NCBI GenBank assembly: GCA_914767715.1
Contig: OU612075.1
Span: 15,190,001 to 15,254,000, forward strand
Length of the DNA stretch: 64,000 nucleotides
Origin: Membranipora membranacea
Lineage: Eukaryota; Bryozoa; Gymnolaemata; Cheilostomatida; Membraniporidae
Direction: 5' to 3'
The position numbers and the translations under genes are program-made. Shown in pieces: positions 39,224 through 51,004 of the stretch; position 1 is the first letter of the stretch; each line of letters opens with the position of its first letter. The notes under the pieces are model-generated. The model had not been told where the DNA came from. It saw only the letters and a program-made list of their open reading frames with translations, and searched no databases.

Positions 39224-42200
39224 ATGATGGTTAACGGACAAGAGCCCATTAAAGTGTGGAGACCAGCTGTTTCTCTTACATGCTGTATATGTGACAGACT
39301 TTGTACTCCTTATGACTGCCTGCGATTAAAGAGTGGTAAATTTCCAAAATCTGTATATTTACATATAAAACTTGCTTTGTTCAGTGGATTCACAGCCAAC
39401 AAGAAATCATGAAGGTTTCTATAGCAAACAACACAAAGTTCCTTATCGGGTTGTGGAAGTATCCTACAGCGGTTTGTTGTTTTAAGTCACTAGCCTCTAA
39501 ATATCTTACTAACACTCAGAAATTTTCAAAATTCATATAATACTGTTGTAGAAGGAAGAATTGAAAGAATTATGGCGATACTGACATTACCAAGCGTGGT
39601 CAAAGATGATTTTAGTTTGTCAGGTCTCTGCGAGGGCTGTGAATATCAGCTTATAACAATAGAACAAGCTAAGAAAGTACAGCAATATGTCAGGAGTGTG
39701 AGTTATAGTGATGGTCGTGGTGTTAGATTTTTTTTAAATATCACTTTCTTCTGATGACCAATGAAGTAATGTCAACTCACATTATTTGGTGTGTGAATTT
39801 TTAAGTATGTTTATTGCCATCCTAATTTCTAGGTTGATGTTACTGAAATTGAGGGGAAAATCTTAGAAGGATTTAAAAAAAGAGAGCTCTGATTCATGCA
39901 ACAAATGTGATATAAAATACATCAAAGTATTTTGTCTCTTGATTGACCTGCGAAATAACCTATTTATTACATAATATTATGTCTGTATTTAAAACTGATG
40001 ATTGAAAGTGATATTCTGTTATGGCGCTTAGTTTTCAAACGCAGTATAAAGTTTGAATGAAGGCAATTACCTAGGAATTGTTGTTCAGACTGGTATGCTG
40101 TCATTTCACTGTAATAAAAACTTGCATTTTTTCAGGAGTTTTACAAGAGAAGAAAGGGAAAACCCTACCAATTGATTTTAAGGTCAAGGGGAACTACAAG
40201 TACATCAATAGATGAGGCATCCAACACTATATCAGGGTAAGAATTGAGTATAATTTACAGAGATTTCGCACTTAGGCTGTAGATGCTCATATGACAAAAT
40301 GGCCGGATAGGTGGCTGTTCTCTGAAACACATTGCATTGAGATGTACAAATAAACTCTTTAGATATTAGATGATGGTCTCTCAACAAAGATCATCTGAAT
40401 GAATCCTCTGAATAAAACTGACAAATAGGCCCCACCTGGTTTAAGATATTGAACTATATGTAGCGCTCTAGTATACCAGCGATTTTCTTTAATCATGGTG
40501 TTCTAAAAAAAAGAAGAAAAATATGGAGCCACTTTTGTAGCTCAGTGTAATTATCACAACAGAAGTTTTCATAGCCTTTAGTTTAAGCGCTTAAACGGTA
40601 TCGGGATAGCTGGTAGTAGCATTTCATTATCAACCACTTGGTCGGGAAAGTGGTTGATAATCAAATGCTACTACCAGGTATCCCGACACCGTTTAAGCGC
40701 TTAAACGACATAGCCTTACAAACAGTTATGCTGAGAATTCATTCACAATAATTATCAGAGTACAGAGAACAAGCAATAATTTCAATGAATCAAACTGAGT
40801 TCTCGATGAAAAAGGGTAATAAAAATACAGTTATAGTCATCGTCCAATAAATTCCTATATATGCTCATTGTGGGTAAAAAGTGAGTCTCAAAACCTCTCA
40901 GTAGGACAGCTCCTAATAATTCTAAGATACTATCATACTGTTGACTCAAATATTTGTAATACAATATTAAATGTTTTAGAGAATCATGTAACGACGCAGA
41001 ACAAAGCTCAAATAAGGACCGAGACTCAAATAGTGATACTACAACAACACAGGTCACTCAGGTAAGCATGTCCGTGTTACATTTCGACCATTCGGAAAAT
41101 GAAAGAAATGTAACGGTAATGTCAGATTTGTCTATGTTACAGTGCTTCCATTCAGAAAATGAATGCGAGTCACTGTGTGAGTATTTGGCTTATTAATTTC
41201 CATTTCAGATATATTTTCCATACACAGCACCAGATTATCCCCAAATACATAAAAAAAGAAGCAGAAACAACTTCTGTTTCGCGTTTGCTGGAAATTGTTT
41301 TTCGCAACGGTTATTTTGAAGCGCCGCTGTTAATTGGTCTGGAATCTAGAATGATAATCACCATTGTATCATCTGACTGAAAACCTTTTGAGACTGAATT
41401 CTAATCTTTCTCTGACCTCATATGACTCTGTTATGATTATTTCATAAAAAACAGCTTATTTTACTAAACTCTACTAAATTGACATCGCCAAACATCCAGG
41501 TCAATGGTGACACGAGAGCGTCTCTACAGCATATCATATGCTGATATTCTGACACTATATTTTTGATAGATATTCCTTTTTTTTTTAAGTGAAAGGAACT
41601 TTTTAGTTATTTAGTCCAGCATCAAAGATCATATATCTAGAACTTGCCTTCATCATATTCCAGTATTGAGTTAGGTATCTCGGTTTTTGATAGGAGTCAG
41701 CTGGCCCCTCTGAGAATCTGACTGATGATAATGGTGATATACCAACTATAGCAAATGTCGAGACAGTTACAACTCCTGTCCAAAAAACTCAGGTACCTTA
41801 CATTATAATGCGTAGGCTATCTCAGGAACTGCCTTGGGTGTAGCCGTTCTCAATAGGCTAATGTCACACGTCTTCTACTGGTTTGGAATTGCTGATGGCT
41901 GATTCAAGCATTCATCACAACTAATGAAACATGTTCCCAATACGATGATATGATCACTGTGAGAGAATAAACGGAAATTATATATATATATATAAATGGT
42001 CAACTATTGCTCACATTATAAGAAATTGAAAAATATGTGCCCATGTTGTTTGATAATTGGTAACAGAATTGTCCTCTCCTAGTTGTTGAGAGGATAACTA
42101 CTAGGCCTTTTTCACACATTGTGATTCCAATCAATTTTCCTTGTACTAACCGAGCACAGGACTATGATGAATAAAACTATTTTGAAAGAGTTTTGATTTC

Positions 42201-43670
42201 TGCTGTTGTTACTAGAGGTTTGATGATACTGCTGGTGTTTCTAGGAGTTTGTTGAGCCGCTAGCTGCATCACCTACCAAAAGAAAGCTCTCGGCTACCAA
42301 AACTAAGAAGAGGACTATTGTTTGTGGAAAGAGGATAAAGGCAGATTCATCAAAAATACCAGTTCAGGTACGAGATTGTCTCGCCTTGGTTTGTGAATAT
42401 ATATATATATTTATAATTGGTAATAGATTAATTGAGGACCATCAGTGCAATGGAGGTTGTAAATATTGATCAGAGGTTTGGGGAGTCCCTATTCTCCAAA
42501 ATCTTGAGACCAGTTAGAGAGTCCCGATGATCATTGATAGCATGATTGACAGCATAACAAAACTGACTGGTGAATAATATAGATAATACGATTGCGGCAG
42601 TACCATTATGATGACACCACACCGTCTCATGAGTATTCATCTCCCGAAAACATCAAAAGCTTGGTTCACATCACAGCAATTTTGTACTATTGATACCATA
42701 GATAATCACTCAGGTTTCCTACTAGGGATTAATTTGTTGAATAAGTCACTATATTGGATTAGCTATATTGATTAAGATTGAGACACAGATATAAGAGCGC
42801 AGGCTTTCTTGTTTATAGGTTGAGGTAAGTAGACCCCGTTCTCCGGACAGTGCAAATAAAGAGGGAAAAGATATGGAATCGATTGACGCGCTTATTCAGG
42901 TTGCTATGCTTGTTGGTACTGAGTTTTCAGCTCAAGCGGACCAGTCTGATGCAGAGACAGCTGCTGCTGTAAGAACATTAGATAATGTAGACCAGGAGGT
43001 GAGTGATGAGATACTCAGAAGAACAATGCTCGAAGATTGCGCAGTGTCATCAGCATCAGAAACTAACCAGCATGCAAAGGATGCTATTGTCAGGAAGCAG
43101 AAAGCGTATGTACCCAAGCCTTATACTCCTCCGATCAAGATCAAGCCGGAGTGGTTGTCTTCTCCTGCTCCTGCTCCCCCATCCGAATCTATGGTTCAGG
43201 TTACCAGCCATAAGAAGCCTGAGAGTCGTCATGGTTTGGATAAAGGGATGACGTTTCTCAGTTTTCCTGAGTTTTTACAGCGTAAAGCAGCCTACTCAGA
43301 AAGGGAAAACATGCAGCTAATAATATCAGACGCCCATAGGCTTAAAACAGACGCCTATGATAAGGTGTCACGTCCGTATGAACGTGTCACATTCAGCTGC
43401 ATCTACATGCCTAAAAAATCCAAAAGTAAAGGTGTGAGGATGACTACGAGTAGGGGTGGTGATTGCCCAGTTACGTTGGGAATGGGATTTGATAAAAAAG
43501 AGAAAGTTTATATCATAAGAAAATCGATGCTGGAGCACAATCATCCCTGTAGCTCTGATACGCTGCCACCGCCAGGAAGAAGACTTCCAGATAGCGTTCT
43601 AACACCCGAAGAAATAAAAAGGCGTAAACCTCTGAAAGGCACAAAAAATAAACAGATCACTCTAACTTAG
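39224..43670 (+). CDS. ZAD-like plus FAR1/FLYWCH-like zinc protein, gene A
   Basis: Seven exons: 39224-39335, 39552-39697, 40136-40236, 40980-41061, 41694-41792, 42245-42367, 42819-43670; 1515 nt, 504 residues, all phases consistent. Residues 20-85 read CCICDRLC...GLCEGCEYQLITIEQAKKVQ, the CxxC...CxxC layout of a ZAD-type (zinc-finger-associated) dimerisation module. The middle is low complexity, Ser/Thr/Lys rich. Residues about 364-465 form a FAR1/FLYWCH/WRKY-GCM-type zinc domain: Phe/Tyr-rich start (FLSFPEFLQ), then Cys415, Cys437 and the His461-Asn-His463 ligand pair. It is predicted to be a nuclear DNA-binding protein. Start: two ATGs, at 39224 and 39227. Gene B is its inverted paralogue with the same exon layout. 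Intron 3 carries the second foldback MITE. Confidence 0.8.
40579..40708. mobile_element. Foldback MITE, Mutator-like, family 1 copy 2
   Basis: A 130-bp inverted repeat with terminal GTTTAAGCGCTTAAACGGT on both ends (inverted), inner GCATTTCATTATCAACCA and a short centre around CTTGGTCGGGAAAG. CATAGCCTT lies on both sides (40570-40578 and 40709-40717), a 9-bp target-site duplication. It sits in intron 3 of gene A and is clearly related to 3945-4055. Confidence 0.85.
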
Positions 43671-45164
43671 ATCTCAAATGATATTTATAATTCTGTGTAC
43701 AGGGCTGGAGAGTCCTGGCAGGTGTAACATGTGCAATGCTCTCATATTTCTACCGTTTACTTTCATCTTGGCAACAGAAACCAGTTCAAAGTGACATATG
43801 ACACAATCTTGTGAGTGATGACAAAACGATTCCAGAGTGTAGACATCACCATGACATGGTTGTGTTTTCGTGTCTGATGAATCAGATAAGAATTGGATAA
43901 GAATTGGATCAGAATCGGATCAGAATCGGATCAGAGACAGATCAGAGACAGATCAGAGACAGAATCAGATCAGAATCAGTGAAATAACAAGTACTTTTTA
44001 GTTTTTAGTAATTTTACTATGAGTTAAAAGGGAATTTTGTATTGTTTTGAACTCATAACTTTGTTCACTATTTTTTTTTGCAATATCAGTTTGAAGTTAC
44101 AAAATTATACCTTCTTTGCTTTTCTTGTCATTACTTTCTTGCTTTTCACAGATCACAAATTCTAATATTTTTAAACTAGTGTTGTGACAAATAATATCCA
44201 TTTCCCCTCAAAATAAGCAATTTGTTTTCTTTGTTTGCTTAAAGACAAGCAGTGCAAGCTTTCGCCTGGTCTTGTTATCAGCATGATAATATTATATATA
44301 CTATCAAGTTTGTATTGATAGCAACGATGAGTGAGAGAAGGAGTAAGAGATTCAAACGGCAAACATAACAAGATCTTTTTCAGACTAGCAGTCACTAGAT
44401 CTCTTCATCAGTTCAACATGTTCAATAATACAGCGAATATTGCTACCCACTGGACATAATTTTATCCCGAGTTTTATAAAGATCCAATACCAAGTTCTGC
44501 TGGTATCTCATACCAAAATGGAACAGCGGAACATTCAAAAGTATTTATCGAAAATTTATTCGGAAATGTACTATTTTGTCTAATGTTTCAACCTTATATT
44601 TTCACTAACTCTTGCTATATAAATGTAACCTCTTACATTTCTAGCTGTGATGTAAATGAACTTAAACCTGCCTCACACAATGATACCATAACTAAGTTGT
44701 GTGGTGCTCTGGATATCCACACTTTTTTGCAGTCCATAACCAGTGAAATATTAGGGGTCAGGCCTTAGCCATAGGATCAGAATGTCTTCCCAACTAGATT
44801 GCGATGGGCATCTAATAAATCCTAAGATCAAGTGACTAGTTGCAGAAAAACCAATGTGGAGTCTATCCTACTTCACTGGTATAAAATTAAGTAATTAATT
44901 GAAAAATGAGCCGGTTTGGATCCTACTATTAAATACAAGCCATACATGTCAAATAGTAAATAAACATTGATAAGGAAATAAGAGCACCAGAACTAAATGC
45001 CAGCTAATAAGGCAGTTCAATATCGAGATAAACGAATCGCTCCTATTGTAAAAGCAGAGAAATCCCGCTAGACCAACAACTGGTCGAGGAGTTGTGTTGT
45101 GTTTAAACTCAGTCATTAAATTCATGTGTGAATTGTTTCATTAAACTTCGCTCAGTGAAGCAAG
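43671..45164. other. Shared 3' intergenic region of the two convergent ZAD/FAR1-like genes
   Basis: No gene. It holds both 3' flanks and a minisatellite at 43879-43980. Several AT-rich candidate poly(A) regions are present, but none could be assigned with confidence. Confidence 0.5.
43879..43980. repeat. 10-12-bp minisatellite in 3' flank of gene A
   Basis: About nine tandem variants of GATCAGAATCG / GATCAGAGACA lie about 210 bp downstream of the stop of gene A, probably within its 3' UTR. Confidence 0.85.
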
Positions 45165-48100
45165 TCACGTTTTTGCGCCATTTCCAGTCATTTCCAAACA
45201 TTCAGAGAGTGGGGCACCTCCATATGACACTAGTGTCAGAGCAGTAGAAGTGTTGTTGTCCTGCTTTGGAAAAGAACGGATTGCCTCATCTCCATGCTGC
45301 GAAGAAGAGCAGGGAGCCTCAACTTCCTGCTTTGGAGAAGAACTGGGAGCCTCCACTTCCTGCTTTGGAGGAGGGCAGAGGGCCTCCACTTCCTGCTTTG
45401 GGGAAGAACAGAGAGTCCCATTCTCCTGCTGTGGAGGAGAGCAGTCTCCCTCAACTTCCTTGAGGCGCTTCCTCTTCTTTCTTGGTTCAAGCATTCCAGT
45501 CGGTAGTCTTCGGCCAAACTGAGGTAGAGTTTCAGAGTCACAGATATGGTTGTGGTCCATTATTGATTCTCTCACAACATACACTTTCTTTTTCTTATCA
45601 ATTTTCAAAACTAACAGAAAAGGGCAATCAGATTTAATTGTTTTGGAAACCCTTACTCCTTTTCCCCTGGATTTCCGTTTACGACCAAACACACATCCAT
45701 ATGTGACACGATTGTAAGGCCGCAAATCCTTATCATAGAGATCAGATTCTATCTTGAGTTTATGTCCGACAACTGTAGATAAACGAACGCCTTCTCTTTC
45801 AGTATATGTGTTTTTACGCTGCAAAAACTCCTGAAAATCGAGAAACACCATACCTTTCTCAAAACCATTTCCAATGTTAGCATTAGTACTGCTGGCGCAT
45901 TGAGTCACATAATTCGGTTGAGAAGTTTGCCATTCTCGTCTGAACATGATAGAATACGGTGATTTTCTGATTGCGGCTCCCGGACCAGTGTTGTGTGCGC
46001 CTGATGCTAGCCGGTTATTGGTCATCATTGCAGGGTGGATATGGTCATTAAATGATTCTAGATGAGTGAGATTAGCTACCTAAAACAAAGAAAGGGACAA
46101 GACAATAGAGAGAGTAGTAAGAGCAATCAATGATACATGATTCTGTATCATTGATAGCATTCGGGGCTGTAAATATCACTGCCCTCAAAATATAATCAAT
46201 ACTGAATAACATAGAACTTTGAGAAATAAATTTTATAGGTCAGCTTCATGGTGAATCTCCTCTATTGAAGAAATATAAGATAAATTTTATGGAGGAAATT
46301 GAAGAAAATAAAGAAAGATGAATCTTGATTAGACAAAAGACATAAATAGACATGTCTCGTAACCCTCATGACACAATCTAGGTTATTTAAATGTCGGGAT
46401 GTAGTTAACATTCACATGACATACAGCGATCGAGGGTCAGGTACTGAGCCAATAGGTGAGAACACATGAATCAGTCACCAGTGCACACAAAAAACACTAA
46501 TGACATATCTTATATCTATAAATTATATTGGGAAATAATCAACTTTCACTGATTGAATATTAGTAGTGTTTTAATTGCCAACATTCCTGCCAGATTAATA
46601 TGTTCAAAAGATTACCGGGTGTGGTGAGTGTAAATCCTCCGCCTGAGCACCTCCTCCTGAATCTTTATTTCCTATATGTGTCACAGTGGCGCTGACCGGC
46701 AAACCAGATGGCAGCATTGCAAACCTCTACAAGAAATCAACATAGCTGTAGTATAGAAGATGCTCTTCTTATGGTGACTTGGTAAGATGAAGACACTGTT
46801 TAATAACGCCCGGTAGTTAAGCCAGAGAGTTTGACAGGTTTTTGGCTCCTTGGTTACACAAGCTTTTGTTGTACCTAGCACACAGTAGGAACGGTATGTT
46901 ACAAACTAAGAAGATCTGGACGAGAACTCAGTAAAATATTAAGATAAAATAGTGCATCTCATCAAAAGGGAGAGGACAACTACAGCTATATCTAAAATGA
47001 AACAACTTGAGATACCCAGAACATATTATGAGTATAGAGTTAAGTACCTGAGATTGTGTGACAGGACCTGTACATGATGTGTCATATGCAGCATTTGTAG
47101 CAGGTAGATTAGTCATAATGTCGGGTGAACCAGCTGACCCTTGCTAAAAAAATAATTCAGTTTGATTTTTGAAGTTTTGGCTTCCATAGGCCTATAAATA
47201 GTAGCACAGGCAGGCATTAGTTCAATATAACTCAGATCAGTATATCTTCGTAATTGTTTGGGTAAGCTCGAATGCCTGGATGGTTTGACTTGCTGAGGGG
47301 ACAAAACCCAATTCTGTAATACAGAACAGATGATTTATAGATACAATCATTAGCCAGGAGTGGTCTGACGGTCTGACGGTTAAGGGTAAGGATCTTATGA
47401 TCCAGGTTCGAATCCCGGCGCCGGCTGTTATTTCTCATTTGGCACTGGCAAGCCATTCATCCTGGCCAGGTCTGTTTGGATCAGGACCATAAATACAGGA
47501 GGTCTTCTGTGTGCTTGCATGCAGTATAAAGATCCCCCTCTGCCTCTTCGAAAAAGAGTAGCCGGCAACGGCGGGCAAGGGTGTAGGGTACTACCCCACA
47601 CAAGCCACCAGCCCGTTAAATAGGCCGGTCAAATAAGGCCTAGTGCATAGAAAAGAATATTCCGGTAAAACACATTGCTATTAGTCTTCAGGATATAACA
47701 TACCTGGCTTAGCTTACTTTCTGTGTGTTCTCTGGTTACAGTGCCACCGTTTGAGTTAACTATTGGTTTTGGCTTCAAGACAAGACCCAGGTCTCTTAAA
47801 AAACCACTGTAAAGAAAAAATGATTCCATGTCAAACATCATGAATGGAGGCTTGTGGAGTTACCGGAAATTTTGGCTCAAAAGCTGGTAACAGTAGGAAT
47901 AGATAGATGAGTATAAATTGTAAGACATCAATTGTAGGGTTTGCGGGATGGGTGCTATGTGAGCATTTGGAAATGGTGGACCAGACAATCATGACTTGAT
48001 AAACAATCTGTAAATTAAATATTGATAGCAATACCTAATACTAGTGGGGAGATAATTAGGAGCAATAGGTAAGGCACGGGTGTTTCAATTGAAAGGTCCT

Positions 48101-49338
48101 GTATTCGATTCCCAGAGGATCATATAGGTGTCAGGAAGGGCATCAAATGCTCCTGTGCCACATTGACACAGTCTGTAGAACCATACCGAGACCAGAAACT
48201 AACAACCAAGCCACATCAAGGTTTCTCACAGGGTATCAAAACTATAAAAAGAGCTTTTTAGTAGGGAGATAGTTGATAGCGTACTGCGGCAGTTATGCCT
48301 TAGACAATATCTGTATTCATGTATTTCACACCTAGTCTATTTGAGAGAGAGAGTGAGAGAGAGAAATAATGAGATACAAAAAAAAAGATGACAAGAAAAT
48401 TTGAGGATTTCGCATTTACCTGGCTTTAGTTTTGAGTCCATTAGGTTCACTTCCCTGCTCTGTCGTTTTTGTATGAGGTTGAGATGTGACAGAATCCAAT
48501 ATTCGCTGTTTCCTTTTGTAAAACTCCTGAAAACCAATTTAACATTGTCTTACTCAAATGCATAGGTATTAAATATATAAAATTGGTAAAATTTGAATAT
48601 GCAGTGATAAAATTTTTTTATGATACTGAGAGAAGAACAGAAATTATTTGGGTCACCTTCCAGTAACACAGGAATTTCACAATGAATGCTTGTGCTCACC
48701 AGCGCAAAATACTGCTGTATCCTTTTCGCATGCTCAAGTGTTACAAGTTGACACTCGCACCCCTCGCATAATCCAGCCATATCAAAATCCTCATCGCACA
48801 CATAAGATTGTGGTAGTACAGCCTTCACTCTTTCAATCATCCCATCTACAATATCCACAACACAACCCTGTGACTACAGAATGTAATACTTTCATAGTAA
48901 GAGACACATGGGAACAAACATGAAAAATTACTTGTCTGGTATTTCTAGCTTTTCTAGTTAATTTTTGTGAGTCAACAGCTCAACTATGACAACTGAGTCT
49001 TTGGTGTATGGATGTCAAAAATACATTGTTTATTGTTCCAAACCAGTTCGGAACATGAGTCGAAAAGGTACAATACTGGTGTGCATGTGAAAAATATTAC
49101 AATCAAAGTGATGCAATTAAAAATCAGCATCTGCTGGGTTCAAAATTTAAATTTTTGTTTAAATTTCCACAAAACATAAAGCTGTTCATGTACTCTATGA
49201 TCTATATATACTATATCAAGACATATTACCACTCTTTAATCGCAGACAGTCATAAAGATTACAAAGTCTGTCACATATACAGCATGTCAGAGTGTAACCT
49301 GGTGTCACAACCGTATTGGGTTTTTCTCCATTCACCAT
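45165..49338 (-). CDS. ZAD-like plus FAR1/FLYWCH-like zinc protein, gene B
   Basis: Seven exons in coding order: 49230-49338, 48700-48845, 48420-48526, 47704-47806, 47048-47143, 46616-46726, 45165-46079; 1587 nt, 528 residues, frame kept. The first exon (MVNGEKPNTV...TCCICDRLCNLYDCLRLKS) was found by similarity to gene A. The second holds GLCEGCECQLVTLEHAKRIQ. Exon 2 has the same length (146 nt) in both genes, and the exon boundaries correspond. The FAR1-type domain has Cys353, Cys376, His400 and His402. The C-terminus differs from gene A by a run of 13-residue repeats (KQEVEAPSSS-like). It is presumably a nuclear DNA-binding protein. Introns 3 and 4 each contain a SINE-like insertion. Confidence 0.8.
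45250..45460 (-). repeat. Coding 39-bp minisatellite in gene B
   Basis: About six tandem copies of a 39-bp unit encode a PKQEVEAPSSS-like 13-residue repeat near the C-terminus of gene B, each copy adding one Cys, Ser or Pro variant. The unit is a multiple of three, so copy number can change without a frameshift. Gene A lacks it. Confidence 0.9.
47353..47640 (+). mobile_element. tRNA-derived SINE-like element, second family
   Basis: The A-box-like TGGTCTGACGGTTAAGG and B box CAGGTTCGAATCCCGG are followed by about 200 bp of GC-richer unique body (AGTAGCCGGCAACGGCGGGC, CCAGCCCGTTAAATAGGCC). It is higher in GC than the surroundings and lies in intron 4 of gene B. Only one copy was seen in the window, so family status is inferred. 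Confidence 0.55.
48055..48248 (+). mobile_element. tRNA-derived SINE-like element, family 1 copy B
   Basis: It shares with 38340-38572 (inverted) the phrases GGTGTCAGGAAGGGCATC, AAATGCTCCTGTGCCACA, GGTTTCTCACAGGGTATC and ACTATAA, plus a decayed tRNA-like head (GTATTCGATTCCC). It lies in intron 3 of gene B. Confidence 0.75.
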
Positions 49339-51004
49339 CTCACAATCTTTTTATCATCTGTCAAGTGAAAGAACATCATATGACTTGAATAACAGTTAGA
49401 CTGCCGGTATGTGCTGTGTTACTGTGCGGCTAAATTGTATTGGTTGTAGAATTAGACATGCAAAAATGTTGCGGCTCGGAGGGTTCTGCCAACCACAGCG
49501 CTTATTAGCTATTTGAGTAACAAAATCGACGAGAATATATTTGATCCTGGAAGCTATGATGGAGGCAGACCAGAAGAAAAGAGTAATCCCAGTGTTGTGG
49601 GCACAAATTTTTCAATTTTCACAAATATCACGATCAACCATAATTGTCGTGATTCAGATCACAGTAACACGCAAAACATATCTGATGATCTCCCAAGAAA
49701 TCTCAGTCAGATCACAAGACAGTAAATGGAATATCTCAGGGCTAATGACACATAGTCCTACAATAATTTTAGATCATGCACATCTTGATTTGTAGTGATC
49801 CTGAAAATCCCACTTGCTTGCAAGCTTGAAACTCAGGCAACGGCACTTAACAACTGAACTTTATGTTGCAATGTATTTTTTAATATAGTCATCTATCAAG
49901 TTTTATTATGATGTGTTTTCCCTCTTATCATTAAACTTCACAGTGTGACTATCAATGCAAGCCAACAACTAACAAATTTCTTTCGCTGATTATGACCGAG
50001 AGTAAAGTATATTATAGAGACCTATTCAATATTCATACCAAAGACTAGTGAATGAGGAGATAGAGACAACTTCTTGGACAGACAGAGTGATAAAAAAAAT
50101 CCATAATTATAATAGCCAAAACACACTTTTGTGAGCTTTTAATTCATGGTCTTCATTTTTTCAACCAAATACTCATACTGCTGCTGGTAGTGAATGCAGA
50201 TCCTTGAAACTTTGATGTCTTGTGATTGATAATTTGCATTGGACAGATCCCTGGACAGTGTCAGATCAAGCAATGAACTCATTGCTTGATCCGTGAGTCA
50301 AAGCTTTCTAACTGAATAGAGTTGCAAGTATGTAGCAGCTGGAGCGGCAGCAAGGTTTACATTACAATCCTTACATCACCATGAATGAGGGAGTTCATGT
50401 CCCTGGCAACATGCAATGTATGTGTGTTACTCCTTTTTACTCCAGTCCTTAGTAGTTGTAGGTAGGCCTATCAAGCAATCTTTTGTTAGTTACACTGGAA
50501 TTCTTGAATTCAATTTCCCTTGCTGGTTATTGAAAATTAGTCATTGCCAAGCATAACACATTGTCAACCTGTCTCCTACTCCTAGTTTGAGAACAACACT
50601 ATTTGTAAATGTAAGTAACATACCTATGATTGTGAGAACATTTACCAAAATTTTAAGCAAAATTACACAGGAAATGGAAATAAAGGCATTTACTGGGAGT
50701 GCAACGAATTTCCAGTTAAGCAGAATTCAATTTGACAATTAAAACTCATTATTGATTGGACCAACTCTTTGATTAGACCATTGATTTTTACTATGATAGA
50801 TGACTACAAGAGAAGACAACTTTCCTAATATTATTGGCTATGTATAGATTCATTGTTCTAACTAAAACGAATGCAGGTAATAATCATACAAATAAATAAT
50901 CGATTGTATCTTTGTGTGCTAACCAACTGTCTTACATTAGAGCTCAAAGTGAAGTGAAAAATTTAATCAATTTGGAGACAGTTACAAAACATACTCAAAT
51001 CACA
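49339..51004. other. Intergenic region between gene B and NCBP2 copy 1
   Basis: No gene. The 5' flanks of two divergent genes meet here (gene B to the left, NCBP2 copy 1 to the right). A perfect 13-bp-arm hairpin (GATCAAGCAATGA and its complement) is at 50264-50291. No TATA box is clear. Confidence 0.5.

Noticed and set aside
45236-45541. Plus- and minus-strand repeat proteins overlapping gene B C-terminus
   Set aside because: They are shadow frames of the coding minisatellite. The spliced gene B frame has the support.
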